Positions 7,090-15,554 of a DNA stretch of 64,000 nt are shown in pieces. Within the stretch, counting starts at the first letter, position 1. Each line of letters starts with the position of its first letter. The position numbers were made by a program, and so were the translations under genes. Below the pieces are notes generated by a model. The model made no database searches. It was not told the DNA's origin and saw only the letters and a program-made list of their open reading frames with translations. The DNA comes from Neobacillus rhizophilus (lineage in GTDB: Bacteria > Bacillota > Bacilli > Bacillales > Cytobacillaceae): assembly GCF_018343535.1 (NCBI RefSeq), contig NZ_JAGYPF010000004.1, positions 269,666-333,665 of the forward strand. The letters run 5' to 3'.

Positions 7090-7764
7090 ATGCCGATTGA
7101 TTTTGTTGATTTAATAGGAAAGAAAATTGAAGTTGAACTTTCGGGAGGAAATTTTCACAAAGGAATCCTGTTAGATAGCGGATTAGACATCATCGTCTTG
7201 TACGATAGCAAAAACCATCGTTTCATTTATATTCCATTCATTCATGTACAAAGATTAAAAGAAACTGAATTAGAAGAAGAAGATTTTACTAATACCCCAC
7301 CGACGGAAAAACCAATTGAAACAGATGCCATTTCTTTTCGAAAGGCATTAACTGTTGCTAAAGGATTGTTCTTGAATGTTTATGTTACAGGGAATAAATC
7401 CATTCATGGCTACCTAACTAGCATTATGAACGACTATTTCGTATTTCACTCACCTGTATATAAAACAATGTGTATCTCAATGAATCATGTGAAATGGCTC
7501 ATTCCCTATCCGCCAAATACAACACCATATTCCTTAACAAGTGAAAATCTGCCCCTTATGCCTAAATCCACTGCTTTGGCAAGGTCGTTTGATGAGCAGT
7601 TGAAAAAATTTGAAAATCAACTTGTCATTATTGATGGTGGAGATGATCCTGAAAAAATAGGCGTACTCCAAAAGATTCAATATAACAAAATCGCTTTAGT
7701 CACAGCCGAAGGGGAACGGATCTATCGGAATGTGGAGCATATTAAAACAGTACAATTACCTTAA
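7090..7764 (+). CDS. DUF2642-like protein with repeated Sm/SH3-like units
   Basis: 224 residues starting at ATG 7090 behind AAAAGGAG, 28 bp after the permease gene. At least two related beta-rich units are visible: KKIEVELSGGNFHKGILLDSG..IPFIHVQRL (about 10-55) and LFLNVYVTGNKSIHGYLTSIMND..MNHVKWLIPYP (about 95-140), with a third (QLVIIDGGDDPEKIGVLQKI) near the C-terminus. This pattern is typical of DUF2642-type spore-associated proteins of Bacillus. The exact function is unknown, and cotranscription with the permease may be fortuitous. Confidence 0.55.
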   Translation: MPIDFVDLIGKKIEVELSGGNFHKGILLDSGLDIIVLYDSKNHRFIYIPFIHVQRLKETELEEEDFTNTPPTEKPIETDAISFRKALTVAKGLFLNVYVTGNKSIHGYLTSIMNDYFVFHSPVYKTMCISMNHVKWLIPYPPNTTPYSLTSENLPLMPKSTALARSFDEQLKKFENQLVIIDGGDDPEKIGVLQKIQYNKIALVTAEGERIYRNVEHIKTVQLP

Positions 7765-7849
7765 CAACGATGTGAAAACTTGAGAGATTGATATAACAAC
7801 ATTAAAGAAAGGCAGAGTAATGTCGTGTTTAGTCAATATAAACAAAATG

Positions 7850-7886
7850 AATAATCCATTCTGTTGGCAGACGAGAATGGATTATT
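7850..7886. repeat. Long perfect hairpin in an intergenic region
   Basis: A 13-bp perfect inverted repeat, AATAATCCATTCT/AGAATGGATTATT, with an 11-nt loop and no T run. Confidence 0.6.
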
Positions 7887-7909
7887 GAATCAACGTTAAC
7901 GCTATATTT

Positions 7910-7940
7910 GACCGTGTCGTTTTTGTCACGGTCTTTTTTT
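7910..7940 (+). terminator. Rho-independent terminator
   Basis: GACCGTG/CACGGTC stem (7910-7916, 7927-7933) followed by seven T. It ends the permease-DUF2642 unit. Confidence 0.85.
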
Positions 7941-8105
7941 TCTGGTGTCCTACCTATGGTTATGATATGTTATTGACTTTAATTTTGTTCAGGCTAAAAA
8001 TTATTTTGTCGGTTTAGCATTAACTCTTTTCATAAATAAAGGAAAACAAACCATTAAATGACGGCACTGGTATCAAGATGGATTTGTAAAATGGGGGAGA
8101 AATTT

Positions 8106-9425
8106 ATGGGGATTGTCTTACTTATTTTAGCAGGGATAATCGAGGTTGGGTTAGCAGTTTACAGCATCAAGACTAAATCCAACCAGAAGCGCATCAGAAA
8201 TTGGGTGCGCATTAGCGCGCTTATTGTTTTCGTAGTATTCGTAACCATCATCAAGTGGAGTCTCAGGTGGGAGATCCCAGCAGCTGTGCTTCTAATTTTT
8301 GGAATCATCGCCGTTATTTCATTACTAAGAAACAAGGAAGAGAAGAAATATCGTCCTGTCGGGAACATCTTTAAGGCGGTTGGGACATGGGTATTGATCG
8401 CTGTTGCATTGTTACCTGCCATCATTTTTCCACAGCATAAGGCAGTAGCAGCAACTGGCTTTTACGATGTCACGACAAAAATGTTTACGTTAACAGATGA
8501 CAAGCGAAACGAAACTTTCACCGATTCAGAGGAGAAGAGAAAGGTAAATATTGAATTTTGGTATCCAAAGAATGCAATAGGGAAATATCCACTTATCGTC
8601 TTTTCTCATGGTGCGTTTGGAATTAAGGCAAGTAATTCTTCTACTTTTGAAAATCTAGCAAGTAACGGGTATGTCGTTGTATCGATTGACCATCCCTATC
8701 ATTCTTTGTATACGAGAGATAGTGATGGCAATATGACGTTGGCAGATCAGTCTTTTATGCAGGAAGTGCAGGATGCGAATAATGGCGTATATGATGAGGA
8801 GACTTCCTTTAAGCTCGAGCAAAAGTGGTTGAAATTGAGAACAGACGACATCAATTTTGTAATGAATACCATAAAGCAACAAGCGAGTAATCAGGCTTCG
8901 GATGAAGTGTATCAACTGATCGACACAAATAAAATCGGTTTAATTGGTCATTCCTTAGGTGGTGCCGCAGCTGCAAAGCTTGGCAGAGATCGTCATGATA
9001 TCGCTGCTGTCATCAATCTGGATGCAGACTTGCTTGGAGGAGAGTTAGGAGTGAAGGATGGCAAGCCAGTCATTAATAAAGATATTTATCCGGTCCCATT
9101 GCTAAGTATTTATACGGATACGATGAAGAATTTAATGGAAAGCGTTACTGACCCAAATCTCGTGCTGCCGCAAAAGTATATCTCGGACACTGCTCCTGAT
9201 GCATATGAGGTGTTTATAAAAGGAACAAATCACTTGAGCCTAACTGATTTACCTGTTGTATCACCGTTTTTTGCCAAGATGATTAATGGTTCAACAGATA
9301 AGAGCACTACCGCTCATGCTGCTGATAAATACAAAGTGCTTGAAACGATGAATGAGATTGTCCTAGAATTCTTTAATAGTTACGTGAAGGATGAAGGTAG
9401 TTTTCATGCCGCTAAAACGTACTAG
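8106..9425 (+). CDS. Membrane-anchored alpha/beta hydrolase (PAF-acetylhydrolase-like)
   Basis: Start taken at ATG 8106 behind GGGGGAG; an upstream in-frame ATG at 8058 has no ribosome binding site. Four N-terminal hydrophobic segments (to about residue 112) precede an extracytoplasmic catalytic domain. That domain shows IEFWYPK, YPLIVFSHG, the nucleophile elbow GHSLGGAAA (Ser about 282), NLDAD (candidate acid) and GTNHLSLTD (candidate His). This is the arrangement of PAF-acetylhydrolase-like/dienelactone hydrolases. The natural ester is unknown. It is monocistronic. Confidence 0.75.
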   Translation: MGIVLLILAGIIEVGLAVYSIKTKSNQKRIRNWVRISALIVFVVFVTIIKWSLRWEIPAAVLLIFGIIAVISLLRNKEEKKYRPVGNIFKAVGTWVLIAVALLPAIIFPQHKAVAATGFYDVTTKMFTLTDDKRNETFTDSEEKRKVNIEFWYPKNAIGKYPLIVFSHGAFGIKASNSSTFENLASNGYVVVSIDHPYHSLYTRDSDGNMTLADQSFMQEVQDANNGVYDEETSFKLEQKWLKLRTDDINFVMNTIKQQASNQASDEVYQLIDTNKIGLIGHSLGGAAAAKLGRDRHDIAAVINLDADLLGGELGVKDGKPVINKDIYPVPLLSIYTDTMKNLMESVTDPNLVLPQKYISDTAPDAYEVFIKGTNHLSLTDLPVVSPFFAKMINGSTDKSTTAHAADKYKVLETMNEIVLEFFNSYVKDEGSFHAAKTY

Positions 9426-9556
9426 AAATGATTGTGATTGGAGATGACGTGAGAAATTAGCAAAGGAATAGAACAAGTAACGAACACGAAAGAAGCCTTG
9501 TGTTGAAGAATAGCACTCCCGGGAATTTAAAAAGCGGTCAATTCTTTTATCCAAAT

Positions 9557-9591
9557 AAAAGGCACCCGAATCACTCATTCGGGTGCCTTTT
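9557..9591. terminator. Bidirectional terminator between convergent genes
   Basis: AAAAGGCACCCGAA/TTCGGGTGCCTTTT form a 14-bp perfect stem, with A/T runs on both sides. It serves the hydrolase and the convergent MFS gene. Confidence 0.9.
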
Positions 9592-9614
9592 GTCTACTAT
9601 TCTCTCATGCCTTT

Positions 9615-10871
9615 TTAATGGTGCTGCATAGGGATAGCTTTTACCTGTTTGGCTGATTTAAGCTTTAGCATTGGGAGTAAAGTTAATGCACCGATTAGGA
9701 ATAGAGAGGATGCCATTAGATACATAACAATAAGCGGATATTCTGCCTTTAATAGACCTACTAAGCTCATGTTTAACACCATTCCACCCATAAATAGAGG
9801 GTTTAAGATTCCATTGACTCGACCTACAAAAGATTCTTCGGCGTTTGTTAAAATCAATGTATTACACGCAATATGGATAGGCGGGCCCATAATTCCGAAT
9901 ACGAATTGAGCCAGTAAGGCTGCCCAAACGAGATTAACAGACCCCAATACCGCAACAGATACGGCACTCGAAATAAATCCAATCAGTAGCATCTTTTGCG
10001 GTGTGATCTTTTTGGAGAGCGCCATTGCTCCAACCCCGCCAAGGATCATACCTGCACCATTTAAAGCGGTAAACCATTGCAGGTTATGTGCAGATAATCC
10101 TAGATTCTCAGTGACCAAGAATATTCCCAGCGGGTTGACAAGGCCAAGCCCCATACCAGCGGCAAGGAAAAATCCCCCCATATAAAGGAAAAGCTTATTT
10201 GAAAATACATAACGCAAACCCATCTTCATCTCCGCTGAAACATTTGTTGTCAAAACCGTTTCTACCTTTTGATCAGCAGGCAAGAACGCAAGAACAAGAG
10301 CGGATAATAGAAAACAAATGCCCATGATGGCGATCGATACATAGATACCGAATTGGAAGTAAATCAGCGTACCAATGATGGGTCCCAATACCGTAAAAAT
10401 AGATTGAAGCGTTTGATTCATGGACATCCCAAGCTGCATTAAGACTTGCGGAACATGAAGCTTAAACAATTTCATACCAGATGGCTGTGAAAACTGTGAC
10501 AAAACAGATGATACGAGGGTGGCGAAGAAGATTGCCTTCCAGCCGCCAAAAACGAGTGCCAGTAATACTGCGAATATGGACAGAGCACTTAGCAGATCAC
10601 ATAAAACCATGGTGCGTTTCGGTCTCCACCGGTCGGCAAAGGTCCCGCCGATAAAAGAGAATAAAAAGATTGGTCCGAATTCAGCAACGGAAATCATCGA
10701 TATTGCGAATGGATCCTTATTGGTTTGTTCAGTTACAAACATTAAGATAGCAAAGTTTCGGACCCAAATGCCTAACTGTAAAAACAATCCAGATAATAAT
10801 ATCGATTGAACAAAGCGATTGGCAAACAACGATTTCATCGTTGGTGCCTGGATTTGTGGTTGACTTGACAT
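9615..10871 (-). CDS. MFS exporter, EntS/DHA3-like
   Basis: 418 residues with about 12 membrane segments. Typical MFS_3 features include GGTFADRWRPKRTMVLCDLLSAL in the loop 2-3 region (motif A-like) and FGIMGPPIHIACNTL in the C-terminal half. Relatives export macrolides, siderophores or other small molecules; no substrate can be read from the sequence. The ATG at 10871 follows GGGTGTTG. It stands alone. Confidence 0.8.
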   Translation of the reverse strand: MSSQPQIQAPTMKSLFANRFVQSILLSGLFLQLGIWVRNFAILMFVTEQTNKDPFAISMISVAEFGPIFLFSFIGGTFADRWRPKRTMVLCDLLSALSIFAVLLALVFGGWKAIFFATLVSSVLSQFSQPSGMKLFKLHVPQVLMQLGMSMNQTLQSIFTVLGPIIGTLIYFQFGIYVSIAIMGICFLLSALVLAFLPADQKVETVLTTNVSAEMKMGLRYVFSNKLFLYMGGFFLAAGMGLGLVNPLGIFLVTENLGLSAHNLQWFTALNGAGMILGGVGAMALSKKITPQKMLLIGFISSAVSVAVLGSVNLVWAALLAQFVFGIMGPPIHIACNTLILTNAEESFVGRVNGILNPLFMGGMVLNMSLVGLLKAEYPLIVMYLMASSLFLIGALTLLPMLKLKSAKQVKAIPMQHH

Positions 10872-11039
10872 AATTACAACACCCTTTCAATTTTTTTGGA
10901 AAGCAAAAATCAGCTTGTGATCCTTATGGCGACTTCTTAAGAATCGGCTTCGTCTGCTTTGAAACTATCTTACGCCAGTTTGGAGAAGCCAAAACCGCAA
11001 ACATACAGCATGATTACCGCAAAATAAGGTGGAAGAATC

Positions 11040-11825
11040 CGCAAATAAAAGGAGGAGATTCGCAATTATAGGAGTAGATTCGCAATTATTCAGTGAGTTT
11101 TCGCAAATAACTTGTTGGAGCAGGTCCTTCTTGTTTAGAACCGAAAATTATGGGGGGATTCGCAAATAAAAGGAAGAAAATCGCAAATAAAGAGTGAGTA
11201 TTCGCAAATAACTTGATGAGGCAGCTCCTTCTTGTTTAGAACCGTAAATATATGGGGGGATTCGCAAATAAAAGGAGGAGAATCGCAAATAAAGAGTGAG
11301 TATTCGCAAATAACTTGTGGGGGCAGGTCCTTCTTTTTTAGATCCGCAAATATATGGGGGGGGATTCGCAAATAAAAGGAGTAAATTCGCAATTAAACAG
11401 TGAGTTTTCGCAAATACCTTGTTGGGGCCAGCCCTTCTTTTTTGGATCCGCAAATATATCGGGGGGATTCGCAAATAAAAGGCGTAGATTCGCAAATAAA
11501 CAGTGAGTATTCGCAAATAACTTGTGGGAGGCAGGTCCTTCTTGTTTAGAACCGCAAATATATCGGGGGGATTCGCAAAAAAAAAGGAGTAAATTCGCAA
11601 ATAAACAGTGAGTATTCGCAAATAACTTGTGGGGGGCCGATGCTTTTTTTTAGATCCACAAATATATGAGGGGATTCGCAAATAAAAGGAGTAGAATCGC
11701 AAATAAACAGTGAGTATTCGCAAATAACTTGTGGAGGCGGGCCCTACTTGTAATAATTCGCAAATATATGAGGGGATTCGCAAATAAAAGGATGAGATTC
11801 ACAAATATATTGGAAGATACCACAA
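11040..11825. repeat. Tandem array, ~103-bp period, built on TTCGCAAATAA
   Basis: The GGGGATTCGCAAATAAAAGG landmark recurs at about 11161, 11263, 11367, 11470, 11574, 11677 and 11779 (spacings 102-104 bp), with a divergent copy at 11040. Each unit holds three to four (T)TCGCAAATA(A) cores plus AACTTGTGGG and a CCTTCTTxTTTAGAxCC segment. Degeneracy between units is moderate. On the minus strand it stays open for 211 codons of Tyr-Leu-Arg-Ile repeats, but no start signal supports translation. Confidence 0.85.
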
Positions 11826-12005
11826 ATAAGTTTCAAAGCCTGTGCAAATTAGTAGGTATTAGATTGGAATTTAATAAAAAGGTAATTTTTATAGGCTTCT
11901 AGAAAAAGAATAGACACAATGTTTTAATATTTTTCGATAAATTTCAGCAGGATTTTCGATATTGGGAGAGAATTTATTTTTCGAAAATAGAAAGGAGGAG
12001 TTATT

Positions 12006-13028
12006 TTGATACTGAAAGTAAGAGTAGTTCCGCTTATTATTCTCATCTTAGAGGCTATTTTGAGGCGGCTCCCGAAAAGTCACCCTAGATATCCAATGAT
12101 TGAGGACGAACATCGAAGGAGGTTGATTGGCTACAAAGGCGAAGAGTCGCTCGATTTCTACTATCGATCCCTTCCAGAACAGAAATACTTCATACTCCAC
12201 GATTTAAACCTACCTGATGGCCCGTACAACTGCCAAATTGATACACTCCTAATTAGTTCAGATTCCATTATTGCTGTAGGTTCGAAAAATATAGGTGGAA
12301 ACCTAACTTTTGACACTGAAAACAAACAGTTTATTCAAGAGTGGCATGGAGAAATTAAAGGATATCCTAATCCAATTGCTCAAGAAGAACGGCATCAAGA
12401 ATACTTACAAAAACTACTGGCAGCGCACAACTTCCCTCCAGTTCCGGTTGATTATGTGGTCGTCCTAAGCAATCCGTATGCAACATATGTTGTTACTGGC
12501 CCAGAATCGGGAAAGGTGAAAAAGCGGATTTGCAAGGCCGATGCGTTCCTTAATAGAATTAAAATGTTTGAAGGTTTTTATAAAACTCCTGTACTTGACA
12601 CGAAGGATATGCGAAGATTATCCCGGCTCCTCATTAAAATGAATACTCCTCCGACAAACTTCGTGTTAGAAAAGTTCGGAATTCAAAAATCAGACTTAAT
12701 ATCTGGTGCTCTGTGCCCTACGTTTCATCATCCTCTTATTCGCAAAAAGCGTAAATGGTATTGTCCTACCTGCCAAACTTATTCCAAGGATGCTCATATT
12801 AATATGTTAATGGACTATTTTTTGCTGTATGATTTGAAAATCACAAACAAGCAGTTCCGAGAATTTGCTCGTTTGGATTGCATACATACCGCCGGAAGAA
12901 TCCTCCGTTCCTTAAATCTTATTTCTTCCGGTGCGAAAAAGACGCGGACGTATTCGCCCGCTAGTTTTCCTTGGGATCCTAAAAAGGAAGTTAAAAATAT
13001 GAGCAAAAAAGTGAGAAGCGGAAATTAA
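12006..13028 (+). CDS. NERD-domain protein with a C-terminal zinc-ribbon-like segment
   Basis: TTG 12006 follows GAAAGGAGGAG. After a hydrophobic N-terminus, residues about 38-150 match the nuclease-related NERD fold (GYKGEESLDFYYRSLP, FILHDLNLP, CQIDTLLIS, IIAVGSKNIGG). Usual NERD proteins have Glu-x-Lys in that last strand; here it is Gly-Ser-Lys, so one expected catalytic acid is missing. A ribbon-like GALCP..(about 20)..WYCPTCQTYSKDAH follows, then a winged-helix-like C-terminus (FREFARLDCIHTAGRILRSLNLI). It is flanked on both sides by the same TTCGCAAATAA repeats. Confidence 0.75.
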   Translation: MILKVRVVPLIILILEAILRRLPKSHPRYPMIEDEHRRRLIGYKGEESLDFYYRSLPEQKYFILHDLNLPDGPYNCQIDTLLISSDSIIAVGSKNIGGNLTFDTENKQFIQEWHGEIKGYPNPIAQEERHQEYLQKLLAAHNFPPVPVDYVVVLSNPYATYVVTGPESGKVKKRICKADAFLNRIKMFEGFYKTPVLDTKDMRRLSRLLIKMNTPPTNFVLEKFGIQKSDLISGALCPTFHHPLIRKKRKWYCPTCQTYSKDAHINMLMDYFLLYDLKITNKQFREFARLDCIHTAGRILRSLNLISSGAKKTRTYSPASFPWDPKKEVKNMSKKVRSGN

Positions 13029-13079
13029 TATCAGATGGCTCTCTCAATAAAAATTTTAGGAGCACAATTTTCTGATTTG

Positions 13080-13275
13080 GGTTTGCAAATAAATAGGGGG
13101 TTTTCGCAAATATTTATCTTGGGCTCGCAAATATTTCGTTATAGATCGAAAATAAATTTAGGGAGTTCCCTCTTCTCTTTTAGGTTCGCAAATAAATAGG
13201 GGGATATCGCAAATATATTTCCCGGTTTCGCAAATAAACCTCTAATTTTCGCAGAATAGTGTTGATTCCCCGCAA
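13080..13275. repeat. Second TTCGCAAATAA repeat cluster downstream of the NERD gene
   Basis: Seven or more TCGCAAATA-type cores, several preceded by AATAGGGGG, are scattered over ~195 bp. They are the same motif as the 11.0-11.8 kb array but without a clear period. Confidence 0.75.
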
Positions 13276-13473
13276 AAGTGAAACTAGTTGATTTATATAG
13301 AAGTTTAGATTTACATAAAAAAGGAGGGATAGTTAAAATTTAGGTTTCGAAGGCCCTACAAATCTTTGCGGGGGTGGTGCTCATTTTTGCGCGTTGTAAC
13401 TTCTTCTTCTGCCGTAAGATGATTTCATACCAAATGGAATGAGAATTTATATGGGTACAAGGGGGTCTCGTAT

Positions 13474-14520
13474 ATGATTTACGATGTGGCCGTTGTTGGT
13501 GGCGGGCAGGCTGGTTTATCAATGGGTTACTACTTGAAGCAAATAGAGTTTTCGTTTTTGATCCTTGATAATCAAAGCAGGGCAGGAGATGTTTGGCGAA
13601 ATCGTTATGATTCTCTCATTTTGTTTACACCAAGATTATATAGCTCGTTACCTGGTTTGCCTTTACCAGGTGATCCGAAGGGGTTTCCAACAAAAGATGA
13701 AATTGCAGATTATCTCGATCAATACGTTCAAGCATTTGATTTGCCAATAAAGTTCAATACTCAGGTACAAAAAGTACGAAAGGAAAAGGATATTTTTGTC
13801 ATATCAACAAACGATTTAATGATAAAAACAAAGAGAATCGTAATCGCCACAGGTCCATTCCACACACCAAGTATTCCATCCTTTGCGAAAGAACTCTCAA
13901 GAGAATTAACGCAGCTTCATTCTTCAGAATATAAAAACCCAACTCAGCTGCAAGATGGTCCTGTATTAGTGGTAGGAGGCGGCAATTCGGGTGCCCAAAT
14001 CGCGGTAGAACTATCGGAAAGTCATGAAACATACTTATCTGTTAGTCAAAAAATCCGCTTCATGCCTTTAAATAAAGCTGGCAAGAGCATTTTCTGGTGG
14101 TTTGATAAATTGGGGATATTAAAGGCAGATCGTCACTCTTTCATTGGTAAAAAGATCCAAGGTCAAGGTGACCCCATTTTCGGATACGAACTAAGGGAGA
14201 AGATAAAGAATCATAGTGTCAAAGTAAAGAACCGAACCAAGTCTGTTCTTAAAAATGAAATTCAATTTGAGGATCTCACCTCCATAACCATAAAAAATAT
14301 TATTTGGGCTACTGGCTTTACTCCGAACTATTCATGGATTGATATCCCCAATCTTCTCGATTCTAACGGAAAGGTAAAGCATGAAAGAGGGGTAACGGAA
14401 ATTGACGGACTCTATTTTCTTGGTTTGCCATGGCAGCACCGCAGGGGATCGGCCCTGCTTTTAGGCGTTGGGGACGATGCGGAGTATCTTTATAAATGCA
14501 TGATAAAGAAAGACTTATAA
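13474..14520 (+). CDS. FAD/NAD(P)-dependent oxidoreductase (CzcO/flavin monooxygenase-like)
   Basis: 348 residues from ATG 13474 behind AAGGGGGT. Dinucleotide-binding motifs lie at VVGGGQAGLSMG (FAD, N-terminus) and VLVVGGGNSGAQIA (NADP, about 170); ATGPFHTPSIP and IWATGFTPNYSWID are the usual FAD-loop ATG motifs. This is the class-B monooxygenase-like group often annotated CzcO. The cation-efflux label is historical, and no metal gene lies adjacent. Substrate unknown. Confidence 0.8.
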   Translation: MIYDVAVVGGGQAGLSMGYYLKQIEFSFLILDNQSRAGDVWRNRYDSLILFTPRLYSSLPGLPLPGDPKGFPTKDEIADYLDQYVQAFDLPIKFNTQVQKVRKEKDIFVISTNDLMIKTKRIVIATGPFHTPSIPSFAKELSRELTQLHSSEYKNPTQLQDGPVLVVGGGNSGAQIAVELSESHETYLSVSQKIRFMPLNKAGKSIFWWFDKLGILKADRHSFIGKKIQGQGDPIFGYELREKIKNHSVKVKNRTKSVLKNEIQFEDLTSITIKNIIWATGFTPNYSWIDIPNLLDSNGKVKHERGVTEIDGLYFLGLPWQHRRGSALLLGVGDDAEYLYKCMIKKDL

Positions 14521-14679
14521 AACTGAATTTGCTGTTTGGCGTTTTTTTTGCCTAGGCTTATTGCGGGAAACTGAAAAATGATTGCGCGAGTTAACGCTTT
14601 TTTTGCGGTTTTTAAAGACTACTTGAGTTCTATGATAGGAATGTATCATCCATTAATGATTAGTTTGGGGAGGATTATC

Positions 14680-15342
14680 ATGAAAAAGCAATGGAATGTA
14701 GGTATATTGCTGTTTGAGGATGTAGATGTACTAGATTATGCTGGGCCGTTTGAAGTATTTTCTCTTACCGTATTTGAAGATGACAAAGTTTCGAAAATGT
14801 TAACAGAAGGCCTAACGGTTGAAGAAAGACCTTTTACTGTTAAAACGATTTCGCAAACTGGGGGAATCATTTCTTCTCATAATGGCCTTAAGGTCCAACC
14901 TGATTATGGCTTTCAAAGCAATGAGTTTAAAATAGATATTTTAATTGTTCCTGGCGGGCCGCTATATGCCATCCATAAATGTGTTGAAAATAAAGAGTTA
15001 ATCAAGTGGATTTCGGATTTCTACGAATCAGGCGGTATCGTTGCCTCTGTTTGCTCCGGTGCAATCAATTTGGCCGAAGCAGGTGTTCTATCTGGAAAAA
15101 AAGCAACCACCCACTTTTTGGCTTTAGATTACTTAAAATCAAATTATCGAGATATTACGGTTGTTTCAAAGGTGCGTTATGTCGATCAGGGAAATATTCT
15201 TACCTCTGCAGGTGTATCTGCTGGTATCGACATGTCACTGTATCTTGTTGGAAAATTAATGGGTGAAACGGCGGCAGAAAGGACGGCGGCTACTGAAGAA
15301 TACCCGTATGACTGGAGATTAAAGGCAGATATTGAAATTTAA
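14680..15342 (+). CDS. DJ-1/PfpI family protein
   Basis: Start taken at ATG 14680, behind GGGGAGG; the longer in-frame start at 14578 lacks a binding site and has no conserved sequence. The 220-residue protein shows the DJ-1/PfpI fold: NVGILLFEDVDVLDYAGPFEVF at the N-terminus, DILIVPGG, and the nucleophile elbow SVCSGAINLAEAG with the conserved Cys (about residue 125). It resembles isonitrile hydratase/GATase1-like proteins without an AraC tail. Cellular role unknown. Confidence 0.8.
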   Translation: MKKQWNVGILLFEDVDVLDYAGPFEVFSLTVFEDDKVSKMLTEGLTVEERPFTVKTISQTGGIISSHNGLKVQPDYGFQSNEFKIDILIVPGGPLYAIHKCVENKELIKWISDFYESGGIVASVCSGAINLAEAGVLSGKKATTHFLALDYLKSNYRDITVVSKVRYVDQGNILTSAGVSAGIDMSLYLVGKLMGETAAERTAATEEYPYDWRLKADIEI

Positions 15343-15554
15343 CCTATACCAACAAATCTTGAGGGGGTGCCGAAATTTGCAGCCCTCCCTTTATTCGTAT
15401 AAAACAGACAAGCCATTACAGGGAAAAGATTTTTTTTCATATCCGACCATTAGAATGAAAAAAGTACGTACTGGAACGAACATTATGTATTCAATTCTCA
15501 GTTCATCGTGTAAAATGGAATTTATAGGAAAAATTATCCATAGGCGGTGAAAGT

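Noticed and set aside
7850-7886. Terminator
   Set aside because: The 13-bp stem is perfect but has no T run on either strand; a genuine terminator lies 24 bp further on, so it is listed only as an inverted repeat.
11148-11783. 211-codon minus-strand ORF of Tyr-Leu-Arg-Ile repeats
   Set aside because: It is the translation of the ~103-bp TTCGCAAATAA array. Unit lengths of 102-104 bp change frame between units, there is no ribosome binding site, and the same motif occurs in other non-coding gaps.
11040-11825. CRISPR array
   Set aside because: Units are imperfect over their whole length, have no unique spacers of 30-40 bp between identical repeats, and no cas genes are present.
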